Of a stretch of DNA of 64,000 bases, positions 41,892-51,162 are shown piece by piece (the stretch's first letter is position 1; the number at the start of each line of letters is the position of its first letter). The stretch covers positions 1,612,001 to 1,676,000 of the forward strand of contig OY771429.1 of assembly GCA_963674555.1 (NCBI GenBank), read 5' to 3'. A program made the translations under genes and the position numbers. The stretch comes from JBGMEA01 sp963674555 (GTDB lineage: Bacteria > Bacillota > Clostridia > Eubacteriales > Anaerofustaceae). The notes below the pieces were generated by a model. The model saw only the letters and a list, made by a program, of their open reading frames with translations, was not told where the DNA came from and did no database searches.

Positions 41892-42272
41892 TTAACGATA
41901 CTGTACACCCATCGGTCGCACCCTTGCGCCGACTGGCATCAAAGCGAGTTGGGCGAGTTTGAAGCATTGCAGTCCAAACGGGATACCGACGATGGTCACG
42001 CTGAACATAATGCCGATCCCCGCAGCAAGCAAGGCAAGCTCTATTCCGCCGAAGATCAGCCATAGGATATTGACAAGCATTGACCCCGCGCCACCGCCGT
42101 AGACAACTTCGCTTCCGAACGGCCAAAACGAAAGTTGCGCGAATTTAAAGCATTGCACACCGACAGGAATGCCCACGATCGTTACGCACCACATCACGCC
42201 GACGATAAACCACGCAAGCGCCAGTATGAATCCGCCGAATATCAACCATATCAAATTACCGAGTGTTTTCAT
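41892..42272 (-). CDS. yccF: YccF-family membrane protein
   Basis: This 126-residue protein consists of two YccF repeats, each with a Trp-rich membrane segment and a CFK-A-L-x-PFG/VG motif (NLIWLIFGGFILALAWFIVGVMWCVTIVGIPVG; then NILWLIFGGIELALLAAGIGIMFSVTIVGIPFG). ATG 42272 follows AGGAGA; an upstream extension has no ribosome site. An integral membrane protein of unknown function, widespread as YccF. Confidence 0.92.
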   Translation of the reverse strand: MKTLGNLIWLIFGGFILALAWFIVGVMWCVTIVGIPVGVQCFKFAQLSFWPFGSEVVYGGGAGSMLVNILWLIFGGIELALLAAGIGIMFSVTIVGIPFGLQCFKLAQLALMPVGARVRPMGVQYR

Positions 42273-42497
42273 ATGTTCTCCTAAATCAAGTGCTATTTGC
42301 TTTGAGTATACTATGTCTTTTAAGACATGTAACAAAATTAACGGTATTTTAACCGCATATTAATTGGATCTTAAAATTGAAAATCAGTTCAATAAAAATA
42401 ATTCGTGCGAAACCGAAAATAAACAAAATTGCTCTATCATTTTCTCAAGCTCTCATGCTATAATGATTTCAGCAAAAAAGAAGATAGGGAGAAAAAG

Positions 42498-43313
42498 ATG
42501 TATTCGAAGTATTATGAACCCTTACCCGATGCCGACGCGTATCTGGCGCGTATCGGTATGCAAAGACCGACTGAACTAACGAAAGCGTATTTGGATGAGC
42601 TCGTATTCGCGCACCAATGCAACGTACCTTTTGAAAATGTTGATATCTGCGAATTCGGTAAAGCCGTGTCTATAACGACAGAGGATCTTTACAATAAGGT
42701 AGTCGTCAACAAACGCGGAGGCTATTGTTTTGAGCTGAACGGATTGTTCGTATTGTTATTGAAAGCACTCGGATATGACGCGTATTCCTGCCCGTGCAGA
42801 GTGCTGTTGCGTCCCGGTTCGGATGTTGAACCCGGACCCGTTATGCACAGAGGCACGATCGTAAATCTGGACGGTAAGAAATTATTCTGCGATGTCGGAT
42901 TCGGCGGACCTATGCCGCGCGGAAGCGTAGAGTTTATCGACGGTGTCAAACAAGTACAAAGAGGGGACACGTTCTGGTTTGATCAAGTGGAAGAATACTG
43001 GTGGAAATTGCAGCGTGAAACCACAGACGAAGAAACAGGCGAAAAGGTGGCTGCGGACATGCTGTTCGTTTCGACCGGAAAATGGGAACCTGTGGATTAT
43101 CTGTTTGCGAACTCAGCGTGTTCGGAAGGCCCCGACGCGCATTTCAGCAAAATGAGGATGATCAATCTGTCTTACGTAAACGGACATGCGTCTTTAAATG
43201 ATACGACGCTAACTCTGATTAAAGACGGAGAAAAGACCGTACGTGAGATCACAGACGACGAATTCTTCGATGTGCTTAAAGAACATTTCAATTTGGATGT
43301 CGAAAAACCTTAA
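42498..43313 (+). CDS. Arylamine N-acetyltransferase (NAT)
   Basis: This 271-residue protein has the catalytic triad Cys77 (NKRGGYCFELNG), His117 (VMHRGTIVNLDG) and Asp132 (LFCDVGFGGP). NAT enzymes transfer acetyl from acetyl-CoA to arylamines or hydrazines; in bacteria many act on amines in secondary metabolism or detoxification. ATG 42498 follows AGGGAG. Full length, all motifs present. It is a single gene with its own terminator. Confidence 0.93.
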   Translation: MYSKYYEPLPDADAYLARIGMQRPTELTKAYLDELVFAHQCNVPFENVDICEFGKAVSITTEDLYNKVVVNKRGGYCFELNGLFVLLLKALGYDAYSCPCRVLLRPGSDVEPGPVMHRGTIVNLDGKKLFCDVGFGGPMPRGSVEFIDGVKQVQRGDTFWFDQVEEYWWKLQRETTDEETGEKVAADMLFVSTGKWEPVDYLFANSACSEGPDAHFSKMRMINLSYVNGHASLNDTTLTLIKDGEKTVREITDDEFFDVLKEHFNLDVEKP

Positions 43314-43325
43314 TTGTAAAAAAAT

Positions 43326-43362
43326 AAAGCATGGGCGCTCTACGGCGTTCATGCTTTTTTTT
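43326..43362. terminator. Terminator between NAT and DUF3307 genes
   Basis: AAAGCATG(GG)CGC/GCG(TT)CATGCTTTTTT hairpin and T-run. Confidence 0.8.
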
Positions 43363-43379
43363 ATTTGCTTTGTTTTTAT

Positions 43380-44120
43380 TTATCTTCCAATCAAATAAGC
43401 TCCTATGGCGATCAATACGCTTAACAATGTTCCCAGTAAATAATATTCGCTGAATGCGGGTTCTTCGGATATTTTTTTGTACCGCGCGATCGATTTAGCA
43501 GTAAGTACCAATCCGATCGCCGAAAACTGATTCATACTCATAAAGAGTACGATGAGCATGCGCTCAAGTGTACCGATCCATGCTCCTGCGTTGGGATATC
43601 CTTCTTTTGATTCTTTGGTATCTTTTGGGTTGAAGGATTTTGTGCAAATTTTGATCACTACGTTTGCGGGTTTGCCGATCAATAATAGCATGAACAACCA
43701 TTGTAAGATTTTTAACATAAGGGTATTGCTTATGTTGAGGGTGTGAAGCAGATCTTGAAACGGTGTGACCAATGTTATCGAATTACCGTTTTGTGTAAAG
43801 AGTGTAACGGCGATTAATATAGCAAGAATATGTATCGCTTGGTCTGAAATAAAAAGTGCGGTTTCCGAGATTTTGTCGGATAATTTACTTTTTATATAAT
43901 CGATCAACAAATGACTGAGCGCAAGTCCGATTGTATAGATCAAGATCGTTTCTTCCTGTATCAATAGGAGCGGAACGATCATTGCGCAAGCATAAAACAC
44001 ACTGTGTTTGAACAGGAAGCAACAAGATCTCTCTTTGTTCTTTGCGAGTTTTTCGCTTTGAAAATAAAAGTCGCCTAACAGATGCGAAGATAGCATGATC
44101 AAAATCAGAGTTTTTATCAT
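43380..44120 (-). CDS. DUF3307 membrane protein
   Basis: This 246-residue protein has several hydrophobic segments and the DUF3307 start (LILIMLSSHLLGDFYFQSEKLAKNK). It ends in YLLGTLLSVLIAIGAYLI. Start ATG 44120 overlaps the upstream SatD stop as ATGA, so the two are coupled. SatD-DUF3307 is a known gene pair in Streptococcus and other Bacillota, of uncertain function (membrane-related or phage-interacting). The start at 44135 would lie inside the previous gene without a ribosome site. Confidence 0.87.
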   Translation of the reverse strand: MIKTLILIMLSSHLLGDFYFQSEKLAKNKERSCCFLFKHSVFYACAMIVPLLLIQEETILIYTIGLALSHLLIDYIKSKLSDKISETALFISDQAIHILAILIAVTLFTQNGNSITLVTPFQDLLHTLNISNTLMLKILQWLFMLLLIGKPANVVIKICTKSFNPKDTKESKEGYPNAGAWIGTLERMLIVLFMSMNQFSAIGLVLTAKSIARYKKISEEPAFSEYYLLGTLLSVLIAIGAYLIGR

Positions 44121-44791
44121 TTGTTTCGCTCCCAATATCTTACTATTTCATGAGTTATCGTCTCTCTTGCTTGCATGTATGTATAATAACCCGCCCGATC
44201 CAATCCTCTTTGTACGCTAGATTGTGCAATGCCTAAACGATTTGCCGTGCCGTCTTGTCCGTCGTTATGTGTCATATAATCCAAAATTATTTCGTGCTCT
44301 CTCTTTGTCCACTTCTTTTTTATGACTGTTGTCAATGATAGAGCCGTATTTATCATATCGTCATTCTGATCTATGCTTAGAGGAGATTTTATCATCCTAT
44401 TGATTATTCGTCCTTTTTTTCGAGTCTCCTCTTTTTTTATTTCGTCGAGCATTTCTCTTGCGTTATAATATGCGGGACCATCCGCCCCGATGGATATATG
44501 CTGATTGATCGCAGTCGTGATATCTCCGATTCCGATCCCAAAACGAAATTCTACAGGATAAAGTTTCAATTCGATTATATCCAACATCCTTAATAAAAAG
44601 CGAGGATTTTTCAATACCCCTTGAAATTCATCTCCGAGTGTAATCGTAAAATCCGATGTTATATCATTAGCGTGTTGTTTGTTGAGTTCTGTCAAAATTT
44701 GATTCAGTGACATTTGTAGCGCATATCGATCAGGGGTTTTTCTTGATTTAATGATATCGCCAATAATCGCAAAATACATTTTCAACTCCAT
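44117..44791 (-). CDS. satD: SatD-family protein with C-terminal helix-turn-helix
   Basis: This 224-residue protein has MYFAIIGDIIKSRKTPDRYALQMSLNQIL at the start (SatD signature), then ITLGDEFQGVLKNPRFLLRMLDIIEL and FRFGIGIGDITTAI. The C-terminus is a helix-turn-helix (EILDYMTHNDGQDGTANRLGIAQSSVQRGLDRAGYYTY). Either ATG 44791 or the ATG at 44779 could be used. SatD is poorly understood and pairs with DUF3307. It may be a regulator that uses the HTH; two direct repeats lie just upstream of its promoter region. Confidence 0.85.
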   Translation of the reverse strand: MELKMYFAIIGDIIKSRKTPDRYALQMSLNQILTELNKQHANDITSDFTITLGDEFQGVLKNPRFLLRMLDIIELKLYPVEFRFGIGIGDITTAINQHISIGADGPAYYNAREMLDEIKKEETRKKGRIINRMIKSPLSIDQNDDMINTALSLTTVIKKKWTKREHEIILDYMTHNDGQDGTANRLGIAQSSVQRGLDRAGYYTYMQARETITHEIVRYWERNK

Positions 44792-44840
44792 TTTTATTCT
44801 TTACATCATTATAGTCCATTATAAATGATTTTGCAATTAA

Positions 44841-44920
44841 ATATGCATTCTAGGATGAATATTAGGATTATATGTATATGAAAGTGCATATTATTGATAT
44901 ATGCATTCTAGAGTGAATAT
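44841..44920 (-). promoter_or_regulatory. Direct repeats upstream of satD
   Basis: Two 22-bp copies, ATATGCATTCTAGGATGAAT and ATATGCATTCTAGAGTGAAT (each followed by AT), begin 58 bp apart (44841-44862 and 44899-44920). Each carries an inverted ATTC/GAAT pair. A third TATGCATA sequence follows at about 44936. They lie 50-130 bp ahead of the satD start and look like operator sites, perhaps for SatD itself. Confidence 0.6.
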
Positions 44921-44950
44921 GCGTATAGGTAAAAATATGCATAATTCAGG

Positions 44951-44994
44951 CTATGAATAAAGGCCCCTTACTAGTAAGGGGCCTTTATTCATAG
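44951..44994. repeat. Perfect 44-bp palindrome
   Basis: The left half CTATGAATAAAGGCCCCTTA (plus CT) and the right half are exact reverse complements over 22 bp with no loop. It lies between the satD promoter region and the end of the 5-FTHF cyclo-ligase gene. A/T runs on both sides of the GC core would make it a bidirectional terminator. Its perfection over 44 bp is unusual. Confidence 0.85.
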
Positions 44995-45003
44995 CAGTAA
45001 AGT

Positions 45004-45603
45004 TTATTCATCCTCTTCGCATTTATGGCTAATAAAAATACTGCGTTTTTCGGAGATCACGATATCCACGGGGCGGTCGTATTTGCCCATCGGTAAACTT
45101 TCCACGATAAATTCATCGAAAGTCGGACTGATCAATATCGTGTTCTTGTTCATCAGTCTGAACAATCTGTCGTAATATCCGCCGCCGTATCCGATACGGT
45201 CGCCTTCAAGCGTAAACCCAAGTCCCGGCGTGATAATAATATCGAGCGCTTTCGGATCGAGTGCAACGGCGTTCTCTCTCGGTATTTCCATAATACCCAT
45301 GCTTGTGGGTTCAAACCCTGCGGGGTACTCTTTTGTTACAGCCAATACCATCGTGCGGTTCTCGGGATTGCATACAGGCGTTACGACCAGTTTACCTTGA
45401 TCGATGCAATACTGCATGAAGTCGATCGTGTTGAGTTCTTTACCGAACGTTACATACATCATGATCGTTTTGGCTTCCTGAAAACAAGAGAGCCGTTTGA
45501 TCTTCTCAAAGATCACTTCACTGATCTCATCGATCTGTTCTTTTGTATATTTATCGCGCGCCGCGAGTATCTTTTTACGGATCTCTTTTTTCTTGTGGTA
45601 CAT
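45004..45603 (-). CDS. 5-formyltetrahydrofolate cyclo-ligase
   Basis: This 199-residue protein (MTHFS/YgfA-like) has KKEIRKKILAARDKY at the start, VTPVCNP, DIIITPGLGFTLEGDRIGYGGGYYDRLF with the ATP and folate-binding motif, and the C-terminal DRPVDIVISEKRSI. It converts 5-formyl-THF to 5,10-methenyl-THF using ATP, in one-carbon metabolism in the cytoplasm. It terminates at the 44-bp palindrome. Confidence 0.92.
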   Translation of the reverse strand: MYHKKKEIRKKILAARDKYTKEQIDEISEVIFEKIKRLSCFQEAKTIMMYVTFGKELNTIDFMQYCIDQGKLVVTPVCNPENRTMVLAVTKEYPAGFEPTSMGIMEIPRENAVALDPKALDIIITPGLGFTLEGDRIGYGGGYYDRLFRLMNKNTILISPTFDEFIVESLPMGKYDRPVDIVISEKRSIFISHKCEEDE

Positions 45604-45717
45604 GGTTTTCTCCTTGCGTTTAAAGGCAATTAGCCCCTACGTTTCAAATATTATAACAGATGAAAGGCCGATATCGTATAATGCATCTGTAATCCGTCTA
45701 AAAAAATGCAATAATGT

Positions 45718-45745
45718 TTTACAGCCATACCAATTATGCTATAAT
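45718..45745 (+). promoter_or_regulatory. Promoter of gatAB
   Basis: TTTACA-16 bp-TATAAT, 54 bp ahead of the gatA start. No gatC-like frame lies between this promoter and gatA. Confidence 0.7.
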
Positions 45746-45798
45746 AAAAAAACATTGCAAACTTACGATACCACTTACATCGGAAAGGAAACTTATCC

Positions 45799-47256
45799 AT
45801 GGAATTACACAAAAAGACGATATGCGAATTAAAAGAGATGATCGATCAAAAACAAGTCAGTTGCCTTGAGGTGACCGACGCTTATATCGATCGTATTTCG
45901 CAAGTCGATAACAAGATAGAAAGTTATATTACCAATACATTTGATAAAGCCCGCGATAAGGCAAAGGCTCTGGATGAACGATTATCCAAAGGGGAAGATA
46001 TCGGACCGCTCGGCGGCATCCCGTATGCGCTTAAAGACAACATGTGCACAAAAGATATCTTAACGACTTGTTCTTCGCAGTTGCTTAAAAATTTCGTTCC
46101 GCCGTATAATGCTTTCGTTTACGATCAATTGGAAAAAAACGGAGCGGTCTTAATGGGCAAAGTCGATATGGATGAATTTGCCATGGGTTCAACGACGGAG
46201 AACTCAACATTCAACGAAGTGAAAAACCCGTTTGATATCACGCGCGTTCCCGGAGGATCTTCAGGCGGTTCAGCCGCTTGTGTTTCAGCGGGAGAAGCGG
46301 CTTTCGCGCTCGGAAGTGATACGGGCGGATCGGTAAGAAACCCTGCTTCTTTTTGCGGTATCACCGGATTTAAACCGACATACGGTACGGTCTCGCGTTA
46401 CGGACTGATCGCATTTGCGTCTTCTCTCGACCAGATTGGACCGCTCACCAAAGATGTTGCGGACAGCGCGCGCGTAATGAACACGATCGCAGGGCATGAC
46501 AAAAGAGATTCCACATCGTTAAATCAAAATGCTATGGATTATTCATCTTTCTTAATAGAAGGTATCAAAGATATGCGTATCGGCGTGGACCGAAATGTCG
46601 TGACGGAAGGGCTAGACCCCGATGTGCTCGCGACATACGAACGCACGATAGAAACATTTAAAAAACTCGGCGCAACGATCGTAGATGTCGATTTCAAATT
46701 GCTCGAATACGCCGTTCCCGTTTATTATTTGGTGGCATGTTCAGAAGCCAGCAGTAACCTTGCGCGTTTCGACGGCATTCGTTACGGTGTGCGCGCCGAC
46801 GGAGAGACTGTGGAAGACATCGTCATCAACTCCCGAAGCGAAGGTTTCGGAGACGAAGTGCAACGCAGGATCATGCTCGGAACCTACGCGCTCAGCGCCG
46901 GATATTACGATATGTACTATAATAAGGCATTGAAAGTCAGAAGACTTATCAAAGAAGATATCTACCGCGTGCTTGATAATTGCGATGTCTATCTGTGTCC
47001 GACGACACCGAGACCCGCCTATAAACGCGGCGAAACGGTAGACGACCATATGGAATTGTATTTATCCGATATCTTTACCGTTACGGCAAATCTCGCGGGA
47101 ACGCCCGCTATGTCGATACCCGCGGGTATCAGCACGGAAGGGATGCCGATCGGCATGCAGCTTTACGCAAAAGGACTCGATGAACAAAAGCTTTTCCGCG
47201 CGGCGTATAACTTCCAACTTGCGACGGATTACCATACATTGCGTCCGAACCTCTAA
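45799..47256 (+). CDS. gatA: Asp-tRNA(Asn)/Glu-tRNA(Gln) amidotransferase subunit A
   Basis: This 485-residue amidase-signature protein has the catalytic Lys (GIPYALKDNMCT) and Ser-cis-Ser-Lys region (PGGSSGGSAACVSAGEAAFALGSDTGGSVRNPASFCGITGFKPT). It generates ammonia from Gln to feed GatB, which amidates mischarged Glu-tRNA(Gln) or Asp-tRNA(Asn). gatB follows 37 bp later. gatC, normally just upstream, is not seen in this window. Confidence 0.97.
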   Translation: MELHKKTICELKEMIDQKQVSCLEVTDAYIDRISQVDNKIESYITNTFDKARDKAKALDERLSKGEDIGPLGGIPYALKDNMCTKDILTTCSSQLLKNFVPPYNAFVYDQLEKNGAVLMGKVDMDEFAMGSTTENSTFNEVKNPFDITRVPGGSSGGSAACVSAGEAAFALGSDTGGSVRNPASFCGITGFKPTYGTVSRYGLIAFASSLDQIGPLTKDVADSARVMNTIAGHDKRDSTSLNQNAMDYSSFLIEGIKDMRIGVDRNVVTEGLDPDVLATYERTIETFKKLGATIVDVDFKLLEYAVPVYYLVACSEASSNLARFDGIRYGVRADGETVEDIVINSRSEGFGDEVQRRIMLGTYALSAGYYDMYYNKALKVRRLIKEDIYRVLDNCDVYLCPTTPRPAYKRGETVDDHMELYLSDIFTVTANLAGTPAMSIPAGISTEGMPIGMQLYAKGLDEQKLFRAAYNFQLATDYHTLRPNL

Positions 47257-47293
47257 ATTACGACCGACTGTCAACCGAAAGGAAACGTGACTT

Positions 47294-48724
47294 ATGCAAT
47301 ACGATATCGTCATTGGACTTGAGATCCACTGCGAATTGAAAACCAAATCAAAAATATTCTGCTCTTGTTCCACCGAATTCGGAGCGGAAGAAAATGAAAA
47401 TGTCTGTGAAGTATGTCTGGGACTTCCCGGTACGCTTCCCGTTTTGAATAAAACTGTTGTGGAATACGCGGTTCGCGCAGGGCTTGCCTTAAATTGTAAT
47501 ATCGCGCGTTACAGCAAATTGGACCGAAAAAACTATTTTTACCCCGATCTTCCCAAAGCTTATCAGATCTCACAATACGATCTGCCGCTTTGCGAACACG
47601 GACATCTTGCGATCTCCGATGAAGAAGGCAACGAAAAGAACGTCGGTATCACGCGTATCCATATCGAAGAAGACGCGGGTAAATTGATCCACAGCGGCAA
47701 TTCGACTCTTCTTGATAACAACCGTTGCGGCGTACCGCTTATCGAGATCGTATCGGAACCCGATATGACAAATGCGCACGAAGCTGAAAGCTATGCAAGA
47801 AAGATCAAGTCCATTTTGGAAGCCGCGGGTGTGTCGGACTGCAAGATGCAGGAAGGCTCGATCCGATTTGATATCAACCTTTCCGTTAAACCGAAAGGTT
47901 CGGATAAGCTCGGTACGCGTACCGAAATGAAAAATTTAAACTCCTTCAGAGGGCTCGTTCGCGCGGTCGAATACGAAACCAATCGTCAGATCGATGTGAT
48001 CGAAAACGGCGGAGCAGTTGTGCAGGAAACCAGACGCTGGGATGACGACAAGGGTATATCGATCTCTATGCGCAGTAAAGAAGACGCGCACGATTACCGC
48101 TATTTCCCGGATCCTGACCTTGTTCCGATCATTTTGGACGTAGATTATATACAAGAACTCAAAGATTCGCTTCCCGAACTTCCGCATGAAAAAGTCGCGC
48201 GCTATGTAGCCGAACTCGGCTTGAGCGTATATGACGCGGAACTCCTTACGCAAGACGCGTGCACGTCGGCATTCTTTGACGAAGCGGCGCAGATCAGTAA
48301 TGATCCGAAAGCCAGCGCGAATTTCATCAACGGAGATATCGCCGCTATGCTGAAAAATACGGACGACGATCTATCCTCCGTAGCGTTCAGCGGAAGCCAA
48401 GTCGGCGCGCTTATTAAAATGGTCGATGCCGATGAGATCAATCTGAAGACAGCAAAAAAAGTTTTGTCGATCATGTTTGAAACAGGGGATGATCCTTCTG
48501 CTATCGTCGAACGCGAAGGATTGAAACAAGTAAATGATACGGACGCTATCAAACAAGTCGTCCTTGAAGTCATACAGGAAAACCCGCAATCCGTGGAGGA
48601 TATCAAAAACGGTAAGAACAAAGCGGTCGGATTTATCGTCGGACAAGTTATGCGCCGAACGAAAGGTAAAGCCAATCCGCAGACCGTCAATGAATTGATC
48701 GCGGAGATCTTACAAACATTATAA
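47294..48724 (+). CDS. gatB: Asp-tRNA(Asn)/Glu-tRNA(Gln) amidotransferase subunit B
   Basis: This 476-residue protein has the zinc-site cysteines (FCSCSTEFG... NVCEVCLGLPGTLPVLN), KNYFYPDLPKAYQISQYDLP, and the tail domain ending KAVGFIVGQVMRRTKGKANPQTVNEL. GatB phosphorylates and amidates Glu- or Asp-tRNA using ammonia from GatA. The gene sits directly behind gatA. Confidence 0.97.
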   Translation: MQYDIVIGLEIHCELKTKSKIFCSCSTEFGAEENENVCEVCLGLPGTLPVLNKTVVEYAVRAGLALNCNIARYSKLDRKNYFYPDLPKAYQISQYDLPLCEHGHLAISDEEGNEKNVGITRIHIEEDAGKLIHSGNSTLLDNNRCGVPLIEIVSEPDMTNAHEAESYARKIKSILEAAGVSDCKMQEGSIRFDINLSVKPKGSDKLGTRTEMKNLNSFRGLVRAVEYETNRQIDVIENGGAVVQETRRWDDDKGISISMRSKEDAHDYRYFPDPDLVPIILDVDYIQELKDSLPELPHEKVARYVAELGLSVYDAELLTQDACTSAFFDEAAQISNDPKASANFINGDIAAMLKNTDDDLSSVAFSGSQVGALIKMVDADEINLKTAKKVLSIMFETGDDPSAIVEREGLKQVNDTDAIKQVVLEVIQENPQSVEDIKNGKNKAVGFIVGQVMRRTKGKANPQTVNELIAEILQTL

Positions 48725-48758
48725 AAGTCTTAGGTATAAACGGAAAGCGTGATATACT

Positions 48759-48950
48759 GTGAAATACGAAATCAAAAGTCAAAGTTGTCCCAAATGCGGC
48801 TGTACAGAACTGCGTGCGGGAAAATTATCGGGTTACGGAGCAATGAGCGGCGTTGAACGTCCTTTGCGTTCTTCGGCAGTGATCTGTGAATTCTGCTCGA
48901 ATTGCGGATATGTCATTGCCTCATATGTAAAAGACCCGTATAGATTTTGA
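48759..48950 (+). CDS. Small zinc-ribbon protein
   Basis: This 63-residue protein starts with GTG 48759 (weak ribosome site). Two CxxC pairs, CPKCGCTEL and CEFCSNCGY, form a zinc ribbon. It resembles small TFIIB/TFIIIB-like or DUF-type zinc ribbons found singly in Bacillota. Function unknown. It is followed by two lipoprotein genes in the same direction and may be part of that operon. Confidence 0.75.
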   Translation: MKYEIKSQSCPKCGCTELRAGKLSGYGAMSGVERPLRSSAVICEFCSNCGYVIASYVKDPYRF

Positions 48951-48994
48951 TATCTTTTAAACCTTAAAGGATATGATAACAGAAGGTGAAGATA

Positions 48995-49492
48995 ATGAAA
49001 AAGAAGATCAGATCCCTGATCGTTTTGAGTTTGATATTACTGATCGCTCTGACCGGCTGTACGGCAGGTTTCTTTCGAAGCGTTTCTTTCGGTATGAACA
49101 GAGATGAAGTCTTGTCTGCGGAAACAGGGTTCGGAGAACCCGAAAAGATCTTGGATCAAGAGAGCTATTTGTATAGCGAAGTTCCGTTTTTAAATGTCGG
49201 CGGCGATCTGGTTTACGGTTTCGATGAAGCGGACACCTTACAAAGCATTCTGTTTTACGCTTATCCGGAATTCTATACGGATGAGATCTATGACGAATTC
49301 TTGGTGCAGTTGAAAGAATCCTATCCCGGGTACGATGAAACTGCTACACCGCCGAGTGACGATTCGCTCCGTTGGCAGATCGAAGAAACCGATGTTATGC
49401 TTACGGTGCAGTATAAAAAAGATGTGTATCTTTTGGTAAGGTTTGAACCTATCGTGACGATCGACGATACGGACGACAGTTCCGCATCCTAA
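48995..49492 (+). CDS. Putative lipoprotein, family C copy 1
   Basis: This 165-residue protein starts MKKKIRSLIVLSLILLIALTGC; lipobox LTGC. I chose ATG 48995 because GTG 48986 lies inside the ribosome site AGAAGGTGA. The domain has FGMNRDEVLSAETGFGEPEKIL, LVYGFDEADTLQSILFYA, then YTDEIYDEFLVQLKESYPGY and an acidic tail. The next gene has the same pattern. Exported, membrane-anchored; function unknown. Confidence 0.85.
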   Translation: MKKKIRSLIVLSLILLIALTGCTAGFFRSVSFGMNRDEVLSAETGFGEPEKILDQESYLYSEVPFLNVGGDLVYGFDEADTLQSILFYAYPEFYTDEIYDEFLVQLKESYPGYDETATPPSDDSLRWQIEETDVMLTVQYKKDVYLLVRFEPIVTIDDTDDSSAS

Positions 49493-49516
49493 ATACAAAT
49501 CCCGAAGAGACTATAT

Positions 49517-50008
49517 ATGAAACGATTGAAAAGTACGGGTATCATCTCTGTTTGTATCATCATGCTTTTATCTTTAAGCGGATGTGCCCAGAAACAATAT
49601 GCTTTCCGAAATGCTGATATGGGTATGACGAAAGCCGATGTTTTAAAATCCGAAGAAGAATCAGGCGATCCGTATATTTCGGACGACGGAAGATATATCT
49701 ACACAGGTGTGGATTATGCAAACTTAGTTGGAACGGCAGTCTACTCTTTCGATGATGCCGACGCTTTGAGCAGTATCTTGTTTATTGCAGATGAGGCTTA
49801 TATAGACCACAATGCGTTTTCCGCCATAGTGGATCACTTGGTGGAACGATATGATGAAGCGGTCTATGTGGACGCAGAGATCGACGAAACCACAGGCGAT
49901 CAAACGACGACCATGCAGTGGACATCAGACGAAGAAGATACTTATTATATCTTGCTCGTTTGGACGACGGACACATCTTTGAGCTTATATTATATTCAAA
50001 TCACATAA
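49517..50008 (+). CDS. Putative lipoprotein, family C copy 2
   Basis: This 163-residue protein has a signal ending LLSLSGC (lipobox). The domain repeats copy 1: MGMTKADVLKSEEESGDPYI, AVYSFDDADALSSILFIADEAYIDHNAFSAIVDHLVERYDE. The C-terminus ends in YILLVWTTDTSLSLYYIQIT. It is a tandem duplicate 24 bp after copy 1, followed by a terminator. Confidence 0.85.
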   Translation: MKRLKSTGIISVCIIMLLSLSGCAQKQYAFRNADMGMTKADVLKSEEESGDPYISDDGRYIYTGVDYANLVGTAVYSFDDADALSSILFIADEAYIDHNAFSAIVDHLVERYDEAVYVDAEIDETTGDQTTTMQWTSDEEDTYYILLVWTTDTSLSLYYIQIT

Positions 50009-50011
50009 AAT

Positions 50012-50042
50012 AAAACACCGCTATTAAGCGGTGTTTTTTAAT
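50012..50042. terminator. Terminator after lipoprotein pair
   Basis: AAAACACCGCT-ATTA-AGCGGTGTTTTTT. Confidence 0.88.
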
Positions 50043-50052
50043 TTGAGATTAT

Positions 50053-51060
50053 TCAGCTGATATCTTTTACGCTGTCTCTTTCTACGATAGCGTAATCCAA
50101 TTTGAAGTTCTCTTTTATCCTCTTGCCCGAATTGATCTCAGCGATCAAGTGTTTTGCGCAGGCCTTCCCGAGTTCGTACATATCGTGATGCAGAGTCGTT
50201 ATCGCGGGTCTTATCCATTTCGCTTCGGTGAAATCGTTAAAGCCCGTTATGCTGATATCATCGGGTACTTTCATCCCGTTGTTTTCCGCGCAACGGATCA
50301 CGCCGAGCGCCATGTCGTCATTCGTACAGAATATAGCTGACGGTAACTTATCGTTTTTTAGCATCTCCGTCATCGCGTCATAACCGCCCTGCACGGTAAA
50401 GTCTCCGATCTGAGACCATTCTTCGCGATAAGTCAGCCCGTTGTCTTCAAGCGCGCGTAAATACCCTTCGCGTCGTTTTCGCGCAAAGTAGGCACTTGCG
50501 GGGTCCACATTGATGATGCCGATCTCTTTATGACCTTTTTCGATCAAGTAAGTCGCCATATCGTAAGCGGCGGCTTCATTGTCCAAGTAGAATCCCGGAA
50601 GGTCGCCTTCGTCGTCCTTGACCAGACCGAGAACTACAGGTACTTGCGTTTGCAATAAGATCTCTTTGAGTTCGGGTGTCATCAACACACCCAAAAAAAT
50701 AATGCCGTCACATTGCTTTTGCATCAATAGTTCTGCCGCATTCTTTTCTCTGTTCTTGTCGCCGTCTGTGTTGCATAGGATGATATTATAATCGTTGGCC
50801 GCGCTGTAGTCTTCCACGCCGCGCGCGCCGAGTGTAAAATAGATCCTGGTAATATCATATAAGATAACGCCGATCGTATTGGTTTTTTGCAGTTTCAAAC
50901 TTCGCGCTATGGCGTTCGGTTTGTAGCCTGTTTTTTCTATCGCTGCCAATACACGGTCTCTAGTCGCTTCATTGACCAAAGGTATATTATTGATCACGCG
51001 CGAAACTGTCGCTATCGATACGTTCGCTTCCAATGCCACATCTTTGATTTTTACGTTCAT
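50053..51060 (-). CDS. LacI-family transcriptional regulator
   Basis: This 335-residue protein starts MNVKIKDVALEANVSIATVSRVINNIPLVNEATRDRVLAAIEKTGYKPN, the LacI HTH and hinge. The effector domain is a periplasmic-binding-protein fold (TIGVILYDITRIYFT; CDGIIFLGVLMTPELK; AIFCTNDDMALGVIRCAENNGMKVPDDISITGFNDF). ATG 51060 follows AAAGGAG. It probably controls a sugar operon elsewhere; no sugar genes lie adjacent. Confidence 0.94.
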   Translation of the reverse strand: MNVKIKDVALEANVSIATVSRVINNIPLVNEATRDRVLAAIEKTGYKPNAIARSLKLQKTNTIGVILYDITRIYFTLGARGVEDYSAANDYNIILCNTDGDKNREKNAAELLMQKQCDGIIFLGVLMTPELKEILLQTQVPVVLGLVKDDEGDLPGFYLDNEAAAYDMATYLIEKGHKEIGIINVDPASAYFARKRREGYLRALEDNGLTYREEWSQIGDFTVQGGYDAMTEMLKNDKLPSAIFCTNDDMALGVIRCAENNGMKVPDDISITGFNDFTEAKWIRPAITTLHHDMYELGKACAKHLIAEINSGKRIKENFKLDYAIVERDSVKDIS

Positions 51061-51162
51061 TCGTGTTGTGCTCCTTTCTTTAAAATTCAGATAAATACTT
51101 CCGTTCAATAATACTTATATGATAGCATATCCCTATGATATATACAAAATAAATCAACATAA

